Of a stretch of 64,000 nt of DNA, positions 24,502 through 33,005 are shown in pieces. Below the pieces are notes generated by a model. That model had not been told where the DNA came from, did not search any database, and saw nothing but the letters and a program-made list of their open reading frames with translations. The position numbers were made by a program, and so were the translations under genes. The DNA lies in assembly GCA_002347725.1 (NCBI GenBank), contig DDXA01000004.1:1083693-1147692 (forward strand). Direction: 5' to 3'. Origin of the DNA: Actinobacteria bacterium UBA2272. GTDB taxonomy: Bacteria > Actinomycetota > Coriobacteriia > Anaerosomatales > Anaerosomataceae. Each line of letters begins with the position of its first letter. The stretch's first letter is position 1.

Positions 24502-26019
24502 ATGTGGGTCGGCTTCGAGCGGCGTGACCTGGGCGCCATCGCGCACTACACCGGCATGCTCGTCGCGAGTATGGCGCTTCTCATGGTCATACCGCTCCTC
24601 ACCGCACTTGCCTCCGGCGAGTGGGGTCCCGCGCTCGACTATGCGTGCGGCATCGGGATTGCCGCAGCTTTCGGCATGCTCCTCGCGCAGTCGGCGCCGC
24701 GCGGGACGCATCTGACGCGACGGAACGCGCTTATCGTGACGGCACTTGCATGGCTTGCGGCGTCGCTCGTGGCGGCGGTTCCGCTGTCACTGTCGGGGCA
24801 CTACGGGGGGTTCGTCGACGCGTTCTTCGACGCGATCTCCGGACTCACTACCTCGGGACTCACGCTCGTGCAGGACCTCGATCATCTGGCGCTCGCGCAC
24901 AACATGTGGCGGCATCTGCTTCACCTGATCGGTGGCCAGGGCATCGTCGTGGCCGCGCTTTCGGTGTCTCTCGGCCTGCGCGGCGGCGGCGCGGTGTCGC
25001 TGTACATGGCCGAGGGCCGCGATGAGCGTATCCTGCCGAACGTCATGCACACCGCGCGGTTCATATGGTTCGTGACCGCGATCTATGTGACGCTCGGGAC
25101 AGTCGTGCTGAGCGTTTCGAACCTGATTCAGGGTATGGAGGCGGGGCGGAGCGTTCTGCACGCGTTCTGGGCGACCGTGGCCTGTTACGACACCGGCGGG
25201 TTCGGTCCCCAGTCGCAGAACGCGATGTACTACCACAGCCCGATCTTCGAGGGTGTGACGGTCATCCTCATGCTTGCCGGAACCCTCAACTTCAATCTGC
25301 ATGCGGACATCTGGCGCGGTGACCGGAAGGAGATCTTCAAGAACCTGGAAGCGCGGGCACTTGCCACCAACATCGCCATCCTGAGCGTTGTCATCGGCAT
25401 CGGTCTGGCGGCCACCAGGCTTTTCTCGACTCCGGGCGAGGTCGTGCGCAAGGGGCTCTATCACCTCATCTCGGCCAATAGCGGCACCGGTCACCAGACC
25501 CTCTACAACGCCGGTTGGGCGAACGGTTACGGTGGGCTCGCGTTCGCGGCGATCGTGCTCGCGATGGCGTTCGGCGGCATGGCGTCGTCGACCGCGGGCG
25601 GCATCAAGGCGCTCCGCCTCGGCCTGATCGCCAAGGGCGTCGTGCTCCGTGTGCGTGAGTCCATCGCGCCGGCGAGTGCGGTGGTGCGCAGCAGGTATCA
25701 CCACCTGCTCGATGTACCGCTGTCGGCCGACGTCCTCGCCAACGCCCTTATGCTGTTCGTCCTGTACGTGGTGACGTACATCAGCGGCGGAATGATCGGA
25801 GCGGCGTACGGCTATCCGATCGGTGAGGCGCTGTTCGAGTCCATTTCGGCGACCGCCAACGTGGGTCTCTCGACCGGTATCACCAGTCCGGCCATGCCAC
25901 TCGGGCTGAAGGTCGTGTACATGCTGCAGATGTGGGCAGGCAGACTCGAGTTCATCGCGCTGTTCGTGCTCGTGGCCAGCGCGATCGCAGCCGTACGGGC
26001 GAAGAGAGGGCGCGCATGA
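24502..26019 (+). CDS. trkH: Potassium uptake protein TrkH/KtrB family
   Basis: A 505-residue membrane subunit of a K+ uptake system, with about ten transmembrane segments and four pore-loop regions: FDAISGLTTSGLTL, FWATVACYDTGGFGP, SANSGTGHQT and ISATANVGLSTG, whose glycines form the K+ filter; GGMASSTAGGIK is the intramembrane gate region typical of TrkH/KtrB. The cytoplasmic TrkA partner is not in the window. It follows the 41-residue membrane protein and overlaps the next gene by ATGA, so the three are probably co-expressed. Confidence 0.92.
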   Translation: MWVGFERRDLGAIAHYTGMLVASMALLMVIPLLTALASGEWGPALDYACGIGIAAAFGMLLAQSAPRGTHLTRRNALIVTALAWLAASLVAAVPLSLSGHYGGFVDAFFDAISGLTTSGLTLVQDLDHLALAHNMWRHLLHLIGGQGIVVAALSVSLGLRGGGAVSLYMAEGRDERILPNVMHTARFIWFVTAIYVTLGTVVLSVSNLIQGMEAGRSVLHAFWATVACYDTGGFGPQSQNAMYYHSPIFEGVTVILMLAGTLNFNLHADIWRGDRKEIFKNLEARALATNIAILSVVIGIGLAATRLFSTPGEVVRKGLYHLISANSGTGHQTLYNAGWANGYGGLAFAAIVLAMAFGGMASSTAGGIKALRLGLIAKGVVLRVRESIAPASAVVRSRYHHLLDVPLSADVLANALMLFVLYVVTYISGGMIGAAYGYPIGEALFESISATANVGLSTGITSPAMPLGLKVVYMLQMWAGRLEFIALFVLVASAIAAVRAKRGRA

Positions 26020-26525
26020 GACGGTACGCGGCCGCACTCCTGGCAGTGGTCGTTCTCGGGTTCGTCTCCTTGCCGGTCCGCGGGTTCGCGATCGAGCCGG
26101 TGACCGAAACGACGGGCGCCGAGCTCGCGTCGATGACGAGCGGGCTCGACGGCCAGCTCGTGCGCTTCGAGGGCGAGGTCATCAGCGAGACGCTTGACGG
26201 AGGTCAGGGCCACGTGTGGGTGAACGTCCTGTCGGAAGGCGTGGCCATCGGCGTATGGATGCCTGCCGATATGGCCGGTGAGCTTGAGGTGTTCGGCCGG
26301 TACAGCCACACCGGAGACACCGTTGTGGTCACCGGCACGCTGAGCGAGGGCTGTGACCTGCACGGTGGTGACCTCGACGTCCATGCAGAGCGGCTCGAGC
26401 TGCTCACCCGTGGTGAGTCGCGTGAGCGGCCGGGTGACCTCTGGAAGCTGGGTGTCGGCCTTGCGGGCCTGGCCGTGGCGTACGCCGGGTGGCGTCGGAT
26501 GCGCAGCATAGCTGACGGGGGGTAG
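26016..26525 (+). CDS. Membrane-anchored OB-fold-like protein
   Basis: A 169-residue protein with a signal peptide (RRYAAALLAVVVLGFVSLPVRG), a central beta-rich domain (QLVRFEGEVISET, GHVWVNVLSEGVAIGVWMP, DTVVVTGTL) resembling an OB-fold used for ligand binding, and a C-terminal transmembrane helix (LGVGLAGLAVAYAGW) with basic RRMR tail. It overlaps the trkH stop by 4 bases. Function unknown; coupling suggests a link with K+ transport or is incidental. Confidence 0.65.
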   Translation: MRRYAAALLAVVVLGFVSLPVRGFAIEPVTETTGAELASMTSGLDGQLVRFEGEVISETLDGGQGHVWVNVLSEGVAIGVWMPADMAGELEVFGRYSHTGDTVVVTGTLSEGCDLHGGDLDVHAERLELLTRGESRERPGDLWKLGVGLAGLAVAYAGWRRMRSIADGG

Positions 26526-26527
26526 AC

Positions 26528-27559
26528 GTGACCGCAGTCAGCCGAGGATTCGCGAGTGACAACGCATCGGGTGTGCAGTCCGATGTGATGGCCGCGATCG
26601 TGGCGGCCAATGCCGGCCACGCGCATGCGTACGGCGACGATCCCTGGACGCGGCGGGCACGCGAACTTTTCAAGCGGCACTTCGGCGAGCACGCCGAGGC
26701 GTTCTGCGTCTTCAACGGTACCGGCGCCAACGTGACGGCGCTGCAGGCGCTCATGCGACCGTTCGAGTCGGTCATCTGCGCGACGACGGCCCACATCAAC
26801 GTGGACGAATGCGGCGCCCCGGAGCGCTTCACGGGCGGCAAGCTCGTGGACATCGAGACGCCGGACGGCAAACTCACGCCACCGCTCATCGAGGGCGCCA
26901 TCGAAGGTGTCGGTTTCGAGCACCACTCGCAGCCTCGCGTGGTCTCGGTCACGCAGTCCACCGAGTACGGCACCGTGTACTCCGCGGCCGAGCTCTCCGC
27001 GGTGGTCGGGACGGCCCACGCGCACGGACTCCGTGTGCATGTGGACGGCGCCCGGCTTGCCAACGCGGCCGTGTCCCTCGGGTGCTCGCTTGCCGAGGCG
27101 TGCGCCGGCGCGGACGTCGTGAGCTTCGGAGGGACCAAGAATGGCGCGTTGCTGGCCGAGGCCGTCGTCTTCCTCGATCCGGCGCTTGCGGCCGATTTCC
27201 GCTATATCCGCAAGCAAAGCGCCCAGCTCTCCTCTAAGATGCGCTTCTCATCGGCGCAGTTCGTCGCGCTGCTGGAAGGCGACCTATGGCGTGTGAACGC
27301 CGAGCGGGCGAACACGATGGCGGCGCTGCTTGCCGAGCGTGTGGGCGGTATCGGCGGCGTGCGGATCACCCAACCGGTGCAGGCCAACGAGGTCTTCGCG
27401 GTGCTGCCGATCGATGTCATCGGGCCACTGCAGTCCGAGTTCGACTTCTACACCTGGGACGAGCGGACCGGTGAGGTGAGGTGGGTCACGAGTTGGGACA
27501 CCACCGAGGCCGACGTGGTGCGCTTCGCCGAGGCGGTCGCTCGCTCCCTTCGCGCCTGA
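26528..27559 (+). CDS. ltaE: Low-specificity L-threonine aldolase
   Basis: A 343-residue PLP-dependent fold type I enzyme that splits L-threonine/allo-threonine to glycine and acetaldehyde. Family marks: FASDNASGVQSDVMAAI start, HAYGDDPWTRRA, VFNGTGANV, HINVDECGAPE, VDGARLANAAV and the Schiff-base Lys K204 in SFGGTKNG. Beta-eliminating lyase relatives are the alternative. GTG start directly after the upstream stop. Convergent with the peroxiredoxin. Confidence 0.9.
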   Translation: MTAVSRGFASDNASGVQSDVMAAIVAANAGHAHAYGDDPWTRRARELFKRHFGEHAEAFCVFNGTGANVTALQALMRPFESVICATTAHINVDECGAPERFTGGKLVDIETPDGKLTPPLIEGAIEGVGFEHHSQPRVVSVTQSTEYGTVYSAAELSAVVGTAHAHGLRVHVDGARLANAAVSLGCSLAEACAGADVVSFGGTKNGALLAEAVVFLDPALAADFRYIRKQSAQLSSKMRFSSAQFVALLEGDLWRVNAERANTMAALLAERVGGIGGVRITQPVQANEVFAVLPIDVIGPLQSEFDFYTWDERTGEVRWVTSWDTTEADVVRFAEAVARSLRA

Positions 27560-27574
27560 CGCGTACCTGACCTG

Positions 27575-28048
27575 TCAGGAGGCTCCCTCAGCGAGTCGCG
27601 CGATGGTCTGAACGACGTCGCCTGCGTGCCCCTCGAGCTTGACCTTCGGCCAGACATGGGCGATGCGACCGTCAGGACCCACCAGGAACGTCGTGCGTCG
27701 TGGCGTCACGCCGAGTACCGCGCGCGCCCCGTATGAGTCGATTATCGTCTTCGCGGTGTCCGAGATCATCGGGAAGGTGAGTTCGAACGTGTCGATGAAA
27801 CGCTGCTGGATCTCCGGCTTGTCTGCCGAGACGCCCACGACCAGGGCATTCAGGGACTCCAACTCGGCGCGGTGCGCCTGGAAGTCCTTCGCTTCGTGCG
27901 TTCAACCGGGTGTGTTGGCGCGAGGGTAGAAGTAGACGACGATCCACTGCCCCCGGTGATCGGTGAGTACGAACGGGGCGCCACCGGTTGCCATCGCATC
28001 GATGTCCGGCGCCGCCTGGCCGACCTCCAGCATGACGGTATCCGCCAC
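27575..28048 (-). CDS. Selenocysteine-containing peroxiredoxin (Bcp/PrxQ type)
   Basis: A 157-residue thiol/selenol peroxidase reducing peroxides. The frame is interrupted by one TGA (27902-27904, codon 49) exactly where the family has its peroxidatic Cys: PRANTPG-U-THEAKDF against the usual TPGCT. The sequence before the TGA (GQAAPDI, WIVVYFYP) and after it (LVVGVSAD, FPMISD, GVTPRRTTFLVGPDG) is intact, so this is recoding and not decay. No other cysteine remains, and the usual resolving Cys five residues on is Lys, so it acts as a 1-Sec enzyme. GTG start with GAAGGAGGAG. A 34-nt hairpin (27854-27887) begins 14 nt past the TGA and may be the SECIS. selA, selB and selD are in the window. Confidence 0.9.
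27854..27887 (-). promoter_or_regulatory. Candidate bacterial SECIS hairpin of the peroxiredoxin
   Basis: On the minus strand GGACT-T-CCA pairs with TGG-AGTCC, with an inner GGCGC/GCGCC stem. It begins 14 nt after the recoded TGA, the distance expected for a SelB-binding element. Structure drawn by eye. Confidence 0.45.
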
Positions 28049-28132
28049 GGCTCCTCCTTCGGGACGTTGTCATGAGGATACGTTCCACTTGCGGTAGGAT
28101 ACGTCCCAATGAGTACCGTCCGGAGGTGCCGA

Positions 28133-28609
28133 ATGTTGCAGTTCCCCGCTATCAGCGCGACCGATCTTGACGGTAGGCGCTACGATGTCCCGGGCGGCCT
28201 CCCGGCGGGTCCGCGCGTGGTGATAGTCGCGTCCAAGCGGTGGCAGCAGGTTCTTGTCGAGATGTGGAAGGCACGGCTACGGCGGCTCGAGCATGAGTTC
28301 CCGAATCTCGGCGTGTGGAGCGTTGCGGTGCTGCCGAAGCTCCTCGTTCCGGCGCGTCCGCTTATCGATGGGGGGATGCGTGCCGAGCTTGACGACCCCC
28401 GGATCCGTCGGCGCACCCTCACGGCTTACGTCGACATCGAGACGTTCGTATCGGCGCTCGGCGTAGCGGATCTCGAGACGGTACACGCGTTCCTGCTCGC
28501 TCCGGACGGCGAGATCATGTGGGGCGGGAGCGGCAAGCCGGCCGCCGAGGACGTCACGTCGCTCGGTGAGATGCTCGCGTGGTGGAATCCGGGGTCAGAG
28601 CGCGGCTAG
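28133..28609 (+). CDS. Thioredoxin-fold-like protein without cysteines
   Basis: A 158-residue soluble protein divergent from the Sec-peroxiredoxin. Its pattern MLQFPAISATDLDGRRYDVPGGLP, then VVIVASKRWQQVLVEMW, then HAFLLAPDGEIMWGGSG follows the order of redoxin-like proteins, but it has no Cys in the active-site position, so it is probably not an oxidoreductase. Start at this ATG because GGAGGTG is 4 nt away and a -10-like TAGGAT (28095-28100) would place transcription start between it and an upstream in-frame ATG. Role unknown. Confidence 0.65.
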   Translation: MLQFPAISATDLDGRRYDVPGGLPAGPRVVIVASKRWQQVLVEMWKARLRRLEHEFPNLGVWSVAVLPKLLVPARPLIDGGMRAELDDPRIRRRTLTAYVDIETFVSALGVADLETVHAFLLAPDGEIMWGGSGKPAAEDVTSLGEMLAWWNPGSERG

Positions 28610-28636
28610 CGTGTCGGTCCGGTGTAGCATGATCGC

Positions 28637-29101
28637 ATGAGGTACATCATCGACGGCTACAACGTGACGCGCCGTGACCCGGCAACGGAGCACGCGGATC
28701 TTGCGATGCAGCGAGAAGCGCTTGTCGCCCGGCTCGCGGTAAGGGGCCGTGACCTGCTCGGGTCGGGGCCGATCGTCGTCGTGTTCGACGGGCGGCGCGG
28801 CGGGGGAGCCGACGGACGGCGCGGCAACGTGGAAGTCCGCTTCTCGCGCGATGAGACCGCCGATGACCTGATCGCCCGGCTGGTGACGGGGGCCGGGGAC
28901 ACGGTGGCGACGTCGGACGCGGGGCTGGCCGGGCGCGTGCGAGGGGTCGGGGCGGCGGTGATCGGCGCCGAGGCGTGTTTCGAAGGGCGCCGGGCGCGGC
29001 GTCGTGGCGGGCGGTATCCTGCCGCCACAGCGGGGCTGCCGCCGGGGGCGAACAGAGTGACCGAGGAACTCAAGAAGATCTGGCTGACCGACGAGGAGTG
29101 A
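28637..29101 (+). CDS. NYN domain protein (YacP-like RNase)
   Basis: A 154-residue PIN-like NYN protein starting MRYIIDGYNV, with acidic residues D6, D54-like (VVFDGRRGG), DETADDLI and TSDAGLAGRV forming the predicted metal site. Relatives (Rae1/YacP) are ribosome-associated or RNA-degrading nucleases. Starts 28 nt after the upstream gene; DUF554 gene follows 1 nt after its stop. Confidence 0.85.
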   Translation: MRYIIDGYNVTRRDPATEHADLAMQREALVARLAVRGRDLLGSGPIVVVFDGRRGGGADGRRGNVEVRFSRDETADDLIARLVTGAGDTVATSDAGLAGRVRGVGAAVIGAEACFEGRRARRRGGRYPAATAGLPPGANRVTEELKKIWLTDEE

Positions 29102-29102
29102 C

Positions 29103-29858
29103 ATGCCCGGCATCGGGGTGATCGTGAATGTCGTCGCGGTGCTTGCGGGCACTGTCGTGGGGCTCGTGTTCGGCAAGCTCATCAGCGAGCGCTTTCGCGG
29201 AATAGCATTCGCCGCGATCGGCCTTGCCGTCATGGTGATCGGCATCGCCATGGCGCTCGGTGGCCTGTCCGCGCTCGGCGAGACACACCTGGGTGACTAC
29301 GCGGCGCTCGTGCTGGTCGGAGCGCTCGTGGTGGGGTCGCTCGCAGGCGAGGCACTGAGGATCGAGTACTGGCTCGAGCGGTTCGGCCAGTGGCTTCAGG
29401 ACAAGGCGTACAAGATGCCGATGCTCGCTCCGGGCAGGGCCGATCAGCCGGGTGAGAAGGGGCACACCCTGGTCGAGGGGTTTGTGACGGCGAGCCTGCT
29501 GTACTGCACCGGTGCCATGACCGTCCTCGGCTCGCTGCAAGACGGTCTCGGCGACCCGTCGCTGCTCTACCTCAAGGCGCTGCTCGACGGCATCGCATCG
29601 ATAGCGCTCGCCACGACACTCGGAGTCGGCGTGGGGCTGTCCGTCATCCCGATCCTCCTGCTGCAGGGCGGCATCGCTCTCGGAGCGAGCGCCGTCGAGT
29701 CGCTCATCACGCCGGCCGTGGTCTCGTCGATCGAAGCCGTGGGGGGCGCGCTGATCCTGGCGATCGGGCTCGACCTCACACAGATCAAGCGCTTGCCGGT
29801 GGGCAACATGCTGCCGGCGGTGTTCATCGCTGCCGCGCTCGCGCTCTTCCTCGGCTAG
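29103..29858 (+). CDS. DUF554 membrane protein
   Basis: A 251-residue membrane protein with about seven helices. MPGIGVIVNVVAVLAGTVVG start, EGFVTASLLYCTGAMTVLGS (central, with G/S-rich helix) and a C-terminal ALILAIGLDLTQIKRLPVGNMLPA are characteristic of DUF554 (YdfK/YqgA). Function unknown; thought to be transport-related. One-base gap from the NYN gene indicates an operon. Confidence 0.85.
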   Translation: MPGIGVIVNVVAVLAGTVVGLVFGKLISERFRGIAFAAIGLAVMVIGIAMALGGLSALGETHLGDYAALVLVGALVVGSLAGEALRIEYWLERFGQWLQDKAYKMPMLAPGRADQPGEKGHTLVEGFVTASLLYCTGAMTVLGSLQDGLGDPSLLYLKALLDGIASIALATTLGVGVGLSVIPILLLQGGIALGASAVESLITPAVVSSIEAVGGALILAIGLDLTQIKRLPVGNMLPAVFIAAALALFLG

Positions 29859-29882
29859 CTGTGCGGTGGCTGCCCGCGGCGT

Positions 29883-30539
29883 TCAGGCCTGCTCGCGCCA
29901 GCCTTTGACCTGGTAGGCGCTCGGGCAGAGGTCCGCCACCACGCACTGCCCGCAGATGGGCCGCTTGGCGTCGCAGATCGCCCGCCCGTGCTCGATGAGG
30001 CGGTAGGTGAGTGCGCCCCACTCGTCGCGCGGGAAGAGCGCCATGAGGTCACGTTCGACCTTGCCGGTGTCCTCGTGGGCCGAGAAGCCGAGGCGGCGCG
30101 CCAGACGGAAGACGTGGGTATCGACCGCAACGCCCTCGGCCTTCCCGAACGCGTTGTAGAGCACGATGTTGGCGGTCTTGCGCGCGACTCCCGGAAGCGT
30201 GAGCAGATCCTCCATCGTGTCGGGCACGCGCCCGCCGTACTCGGCGACGATGCGCCGAGCCGCCCCCATGATGTTCTTCGTCTTGTTCCGGAAGAAGCCG
30301 GTAGGGTGCACGATCTCCTCGATCTCGGCGGGGTCGGCTGCCGCGAGCGCATCGGGCGTGGGGAAGCGCTCGAACAGGACCGGCGTCACCTTGTTGACGC
30401 CGACGTCGGTGGTCTGCGCCGAGAGGATCACAGCCACGAGCAGCTGGAACTCACTCTCGTAGCCGAGTGCGATGCGAGCCGACGGGTAGAGCCTCTTCAG
30501 CCGAGCGTCGATCTCTGCGGCGCGTTCGGGTGTGGACAT
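29883..30539 (-). CDS. nth: Endonuclease III (DNA glycosylase/AP lyase)
   Basis: A 218-residue base-excision repair enzyme that removes oxidised pyrimidines. The helix-hairpin-helix LPGVARKTANIVL carries the catalytic Lys (K of VARKTA is replaced in register by the family LPGVGRKTA Lys), followed by catalytic Asp in VAVDTHVFRLARRLG. C-terminal [4Fe-4S] motif C-x6-C-x2-C-x5-C (CDAKRPICGQCVVADLC) is complete. Single gene, convergent with DUF554. Confidence 0.95.
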   Translation of the reverse strand: MSTPERAAEIDARLKRLYPSARIALGYESEFQLLVAVILSAQTTDVGVNKVTPVLFERFPTPDALAAADPAEIEEIVHPTGFFRNKTKNIMGAARRIVAEYGGRVPDTMEDLLTLPGVARKTANIVLYNAFGKAEGVAVDTHVFRLARRLGFSAHEDTGKVERDLMALFPRDEWGALTYRLIEHGRAICDAKRPICGQCVVADLCPSAYQVKGWREQA

Positions 30540-30626
30540 GGCGCCTCCTCAATGGTCGATTCACATGGTACCCGAGCGTGATGCCGCTACGAGTCACTTC
30601 TGGTTAAGACGCCTGCGGCATACTCG

Positions 30627-30665
30627 GCTCCGGCCGCGCCTGAGGGGGGAGCGCGCGGCCGGAGC
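30627..30665 (+). promoter_or_regulatory. GC-rich leader hairpin before the L,D-transpeptidase-like gene
   Basis: A perfect 13-bp stem (arms 30627-30639 and 30653-30665) with a G-rich 13-nt loop (CTGAGGGGGGAGC). It stands 75 nt before the start codon, in a 200-bp leader. The loop resembles that of the hairpin at 6584-6624. Confidence 0.5.
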
Positions 30666-30740
30666 GGCGGGCTTCCCTCTTGGCGCATGCGTCAATCCGC
30701 CGCAAGGAAGGTGGGCGCATACATGAGGGGGAGACCATAC

Positions 30741-31676
30741 ATGAGCACGTCACTACGGCGGTTGAACCGCCTGCTGGTAACGTTCGTCCTGATGGCTGCC
30801 ATCGTCGGGGGCAGCGGCATCGGCATATCGGCCGCGGCGGCGCCCGCGGCGCCAAAAGGCAGCCCGATGTCGGGCATGCCGGAACCCGGCTGGCCGGAGA
30901 GTCACCTGCCGGAGAGCGACCCAAAGCCCGGAGAGCCCGGCTATCTCGAGTCACGCCCGACCGCCGTCCCGCCGCCAGACGGCTGGAGCGACGCTGAGTT
31001 TCAAGCCCACGACCCGCAGGGCTACGCGGCGATGCTGCCTGAGCGCCGCAGGGTCGAGCGAGGTCTTCTGACGAAGGTGCGTGCGGAGCTCACGCGACAG
31101 GGCATCGTGCGCACGACCGGCGGCAAGCTCTCGTCGGCCGACGCCGCTCGCGCGGCATCGGTCATCGCGGCTACCACGTACTCGCCATACGGCTACCTGA
31201 AGTTCACGCTGGTGCCCAACACAACGAGTCCGTACGCCCGCAATGGGTACCTCGGCACGCTCTACTTCACGTACGGCATCTACAACGCCGTGGTGGACGC
31301 CTATAAGTGGTACACGGTGTCGTGGCCGGCTCGGTCGGGCAACAATCGTCCTGCGGACCAGAGCAAGGTCAACCTCGGCCCCATTCCTGCGTACACCTGG
31401 GACTTCGGCTTCATGGACAGGATCTGGCGTGGCTATGAGGCCGACGGGCGTGTGGAGTTCTACCCGGGCAAGTGGCGGCTTGACCCGTGGACCGGGGGAC
31501 CGTACGGCCGAAGCTACCTGGAGGTCCATGGCGGCACCGGAGCGCACACGTTCGCCGCTACGAGCGGCTGCATCCGGATCTACCCGGCGGCGATCAGCGC
31601 TTTGAAGTCCTACTACGACACGAAGATGGCCAACAAGAAGGACCCGGGGAGTGCGCACCTGACCGTTCGGTACTGA
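30741..31676 (+). CDS. Secreted L,D-transpeptidase-like (YkuD-type) protein
   Basis: A 311-residue exported protein. A signal peptide (RRLNRLLVTFVLMAAIVGG) is followed by a Pro-rich region (about 35-75), a helical segment and a C-terminal beta domain with H263 (EVHGGTG) and C277 (SGCIRI). The H-x14-SGCIR pattern is the YkuD catalytic motif in shortened form, so the enzyme may cross-link or anchor to peptidoglycan or cleave it. The Gly of the usual SHGCIR is kept but the His is not. ATG after GAGGGGGAG. Upstream leader carries a strong hairpin. Confidence 0.75.
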   Translation: MSTSLRRLNRLLVTFVLMAAIVGGSGIGISAAAAPAAPKGSPMSGMPEPGWPESHLPESDPKPGEPGYLESRPTAVPPPDGWSDAEFQAHDPQGYAAMLPERRRVERGLLTKVRAELTRQGIVRTTGGKLSSADAARAASVIAATTYSPYGYLKFTLVPNTTSPYARNGYLGTLYFTYGIYNAVVDAYKWYTVSWPARSGNNRPADQSKVNLGPIPAYTWDFGFMDRIWRGYEADGRVEFYPGKWRLDPWTGGPYGRSYLEVHGGTGAHTFAATSGCIRIYPAAISALKSYYDTKMANKKDPGSAHLTVRY

Positions 31677-31703
31677 TGGAGAGCGTCCGGAGAAGGGGGA
31701 GCC

Positions 31704-32831
31704 ATGTGCGGGAGCGGTACCTGGAGACGTCGCAGGCAGGTTCGATCGGCGGTTGTCATGATGGCCGCGCTCGTGGGGGTAGCCGGTATCGGTGGCTGCA
31801 GCGGCCCGGTGGCAGACGGCGATACCGGGCCGTCCGCGGAGGTTTCGGACGGCTTCGATGTGTCGTCGCTCACCTGGGATCCTGAACTGGTCGCGGCGAA
31901 CACGCCGGGGCTCGTCGGATGGCAGCGCTCGGGGCCTGCCGACCCGGGCACGCTCGTGGCGCTGTCACCGGAGGGGGGCGCGGTCACGCCGCTGTGGAGT
32001 GCGCCGGATGCCGAGGGGGTGTCGTGCGTGCCGCACGCGGTCGATGGAGAGAGTCGCCGGATGCTCCTTGAGGTGCTACGCGCCGATGGCGTCGGCCCGG
32101 CCGGAACGTCACTGGTCATGCTTGGAGCCGACGGGGCGACTACGGTTCTGGTGCCTCCGGAAGGCTACGAGGGCATCTCTTCGGCGACCTTCGTAGGGGG
32201 GCGTGCACTCGTGGTCGTGGATCACGCCACTCCCTCGACGTTCGACACGCTGATAGGCATGTACTCCGATGAAGGTGTGTGGCAGGAGGTACCGCTCCGC
32301 GGTACCGTTCCCGAGCACCAGTTCGTAGAGTGGGTGGTCGCCGTTCCGGGAACCGATGTGTTCGCGGTGCTTCTCAAGACACCGGGTGGTACCGGTGACC
32401 GTGATGACGACGCACTCGTGCTCGCTCGCCTGAGCGACGACGGACTGCTGGTCCACACGGATGGCTTCCCGGACGATTCGCTGCCGGGCGCCTCACCGCT
32501 CTACGGCGTTGAGGGTGTCGTGTATCCGAGGACGTGGCGCGTGGTGGACGGGTCGCCTGTGGTCGACCTCGTGCGCGCCCGATGGACAGGCACTGACTGG
32601 GAAGAGCAGGTCGTCGTCGAGGCTGGCGCGATCGCATCCGGCATTGAGACCGGTCAGGTATCGGCACAGGACTCCGACGGGGTCTTGTGGGTCCGATCTG
32701 TAGCCGAAGGTGCTGGCAGTCCGGTGCTCCTGAGTCTTGACCCGGCGATCGAGGGTGCCGAGCCGATGCCGACCGCTCTGGTGATGGATTCGATCGACTG
32801 GTTCACGTGGGTCGATGCCGGCGATCGGTGA
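31704..32831 (+). CDS. Predicted lipoprotein of unknown function
   Basis: A 375-residue exported protein with a basic start, a hydrophobic stretch (SAVVMMAALVGVAG) and lipobox GIGGC (Cys about residue 32). The mature part is made of short repeating strands with Asp/Gly turns (SLVMLGADGATTVLVPP, ALVLARLSDDGLLVHTD), resembling a beta-propeller such as WD40/YncE-like folds. No catalytic motif. RBS GGGGGAG. Ends at a strong hairpin. Confidence 0.7.
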   Translation: MCGSGTWRRRRQVRSAVVMMAALVGVAGIGGCSGPVADGDTGPSAEVSDGFDVSSLTWDPELVAANTPGLVGWQRSGPADPGTLVALSPEGGAVTPLWSAPDAEGVSCVPHAVDGESRRMLLEVLRADGVGPAGTSLVMLGADGATTVLVPPEGYEGISSATFVGGRALVVVDHATPSTFDTLIGMYSDEGVWQEVPLRGTVPEHQFVEWVVAVPGTDVFAVLLKTPGGTGDRDDDALVLARLSDDGLLVHTDGFPDDSLPGASPLYGVEGVVYPRTWRVVDGSPVVDLVRARWTGTDWEEQVVVEAGAIASGIETGQVSAQDSDGVLWVRSVAEGAGSPVLLSLDPAIEGAEPMPTALVMDSIDWFTWVDAGDR

Positions 32832-32844
32832 CCGTCGGTCAGCA

Positions 32845-32876
32845 GCGAGGGCTCCGGCGCGTGCCGGGGCCCTCGC
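32845..32876 (+). terminator. Strong terminator hairpin before mfd
   Basis: A 14-bp stem with one T-G pair (arms 32845-32858 and 32863-32876) and GCGT loop, 14 nt after the lipoprotein stop. No T-run. Confidence 0.65.
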
Positions 32877-33005
32877 GTCGTGTGAGCGCTCCAGCGTCCG
32901 TGCTCGTTTGACCGCTCGCCGCATCAGGTCCTACACTCGCACGGTTGCCCGCCCCGTATCCTGGGACCCGGGCCCTTCGTGCTGTCTGGACCTTGGAGTC
33001 TGCCT

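Noticed and set aside
27575..27862. Truncated 95-residue peroxiredoxin starting at an internal Met
   Set aside because: It would lack the catalytic site; the conserved frame continues upstream through TGA, which fits Sec recoding.
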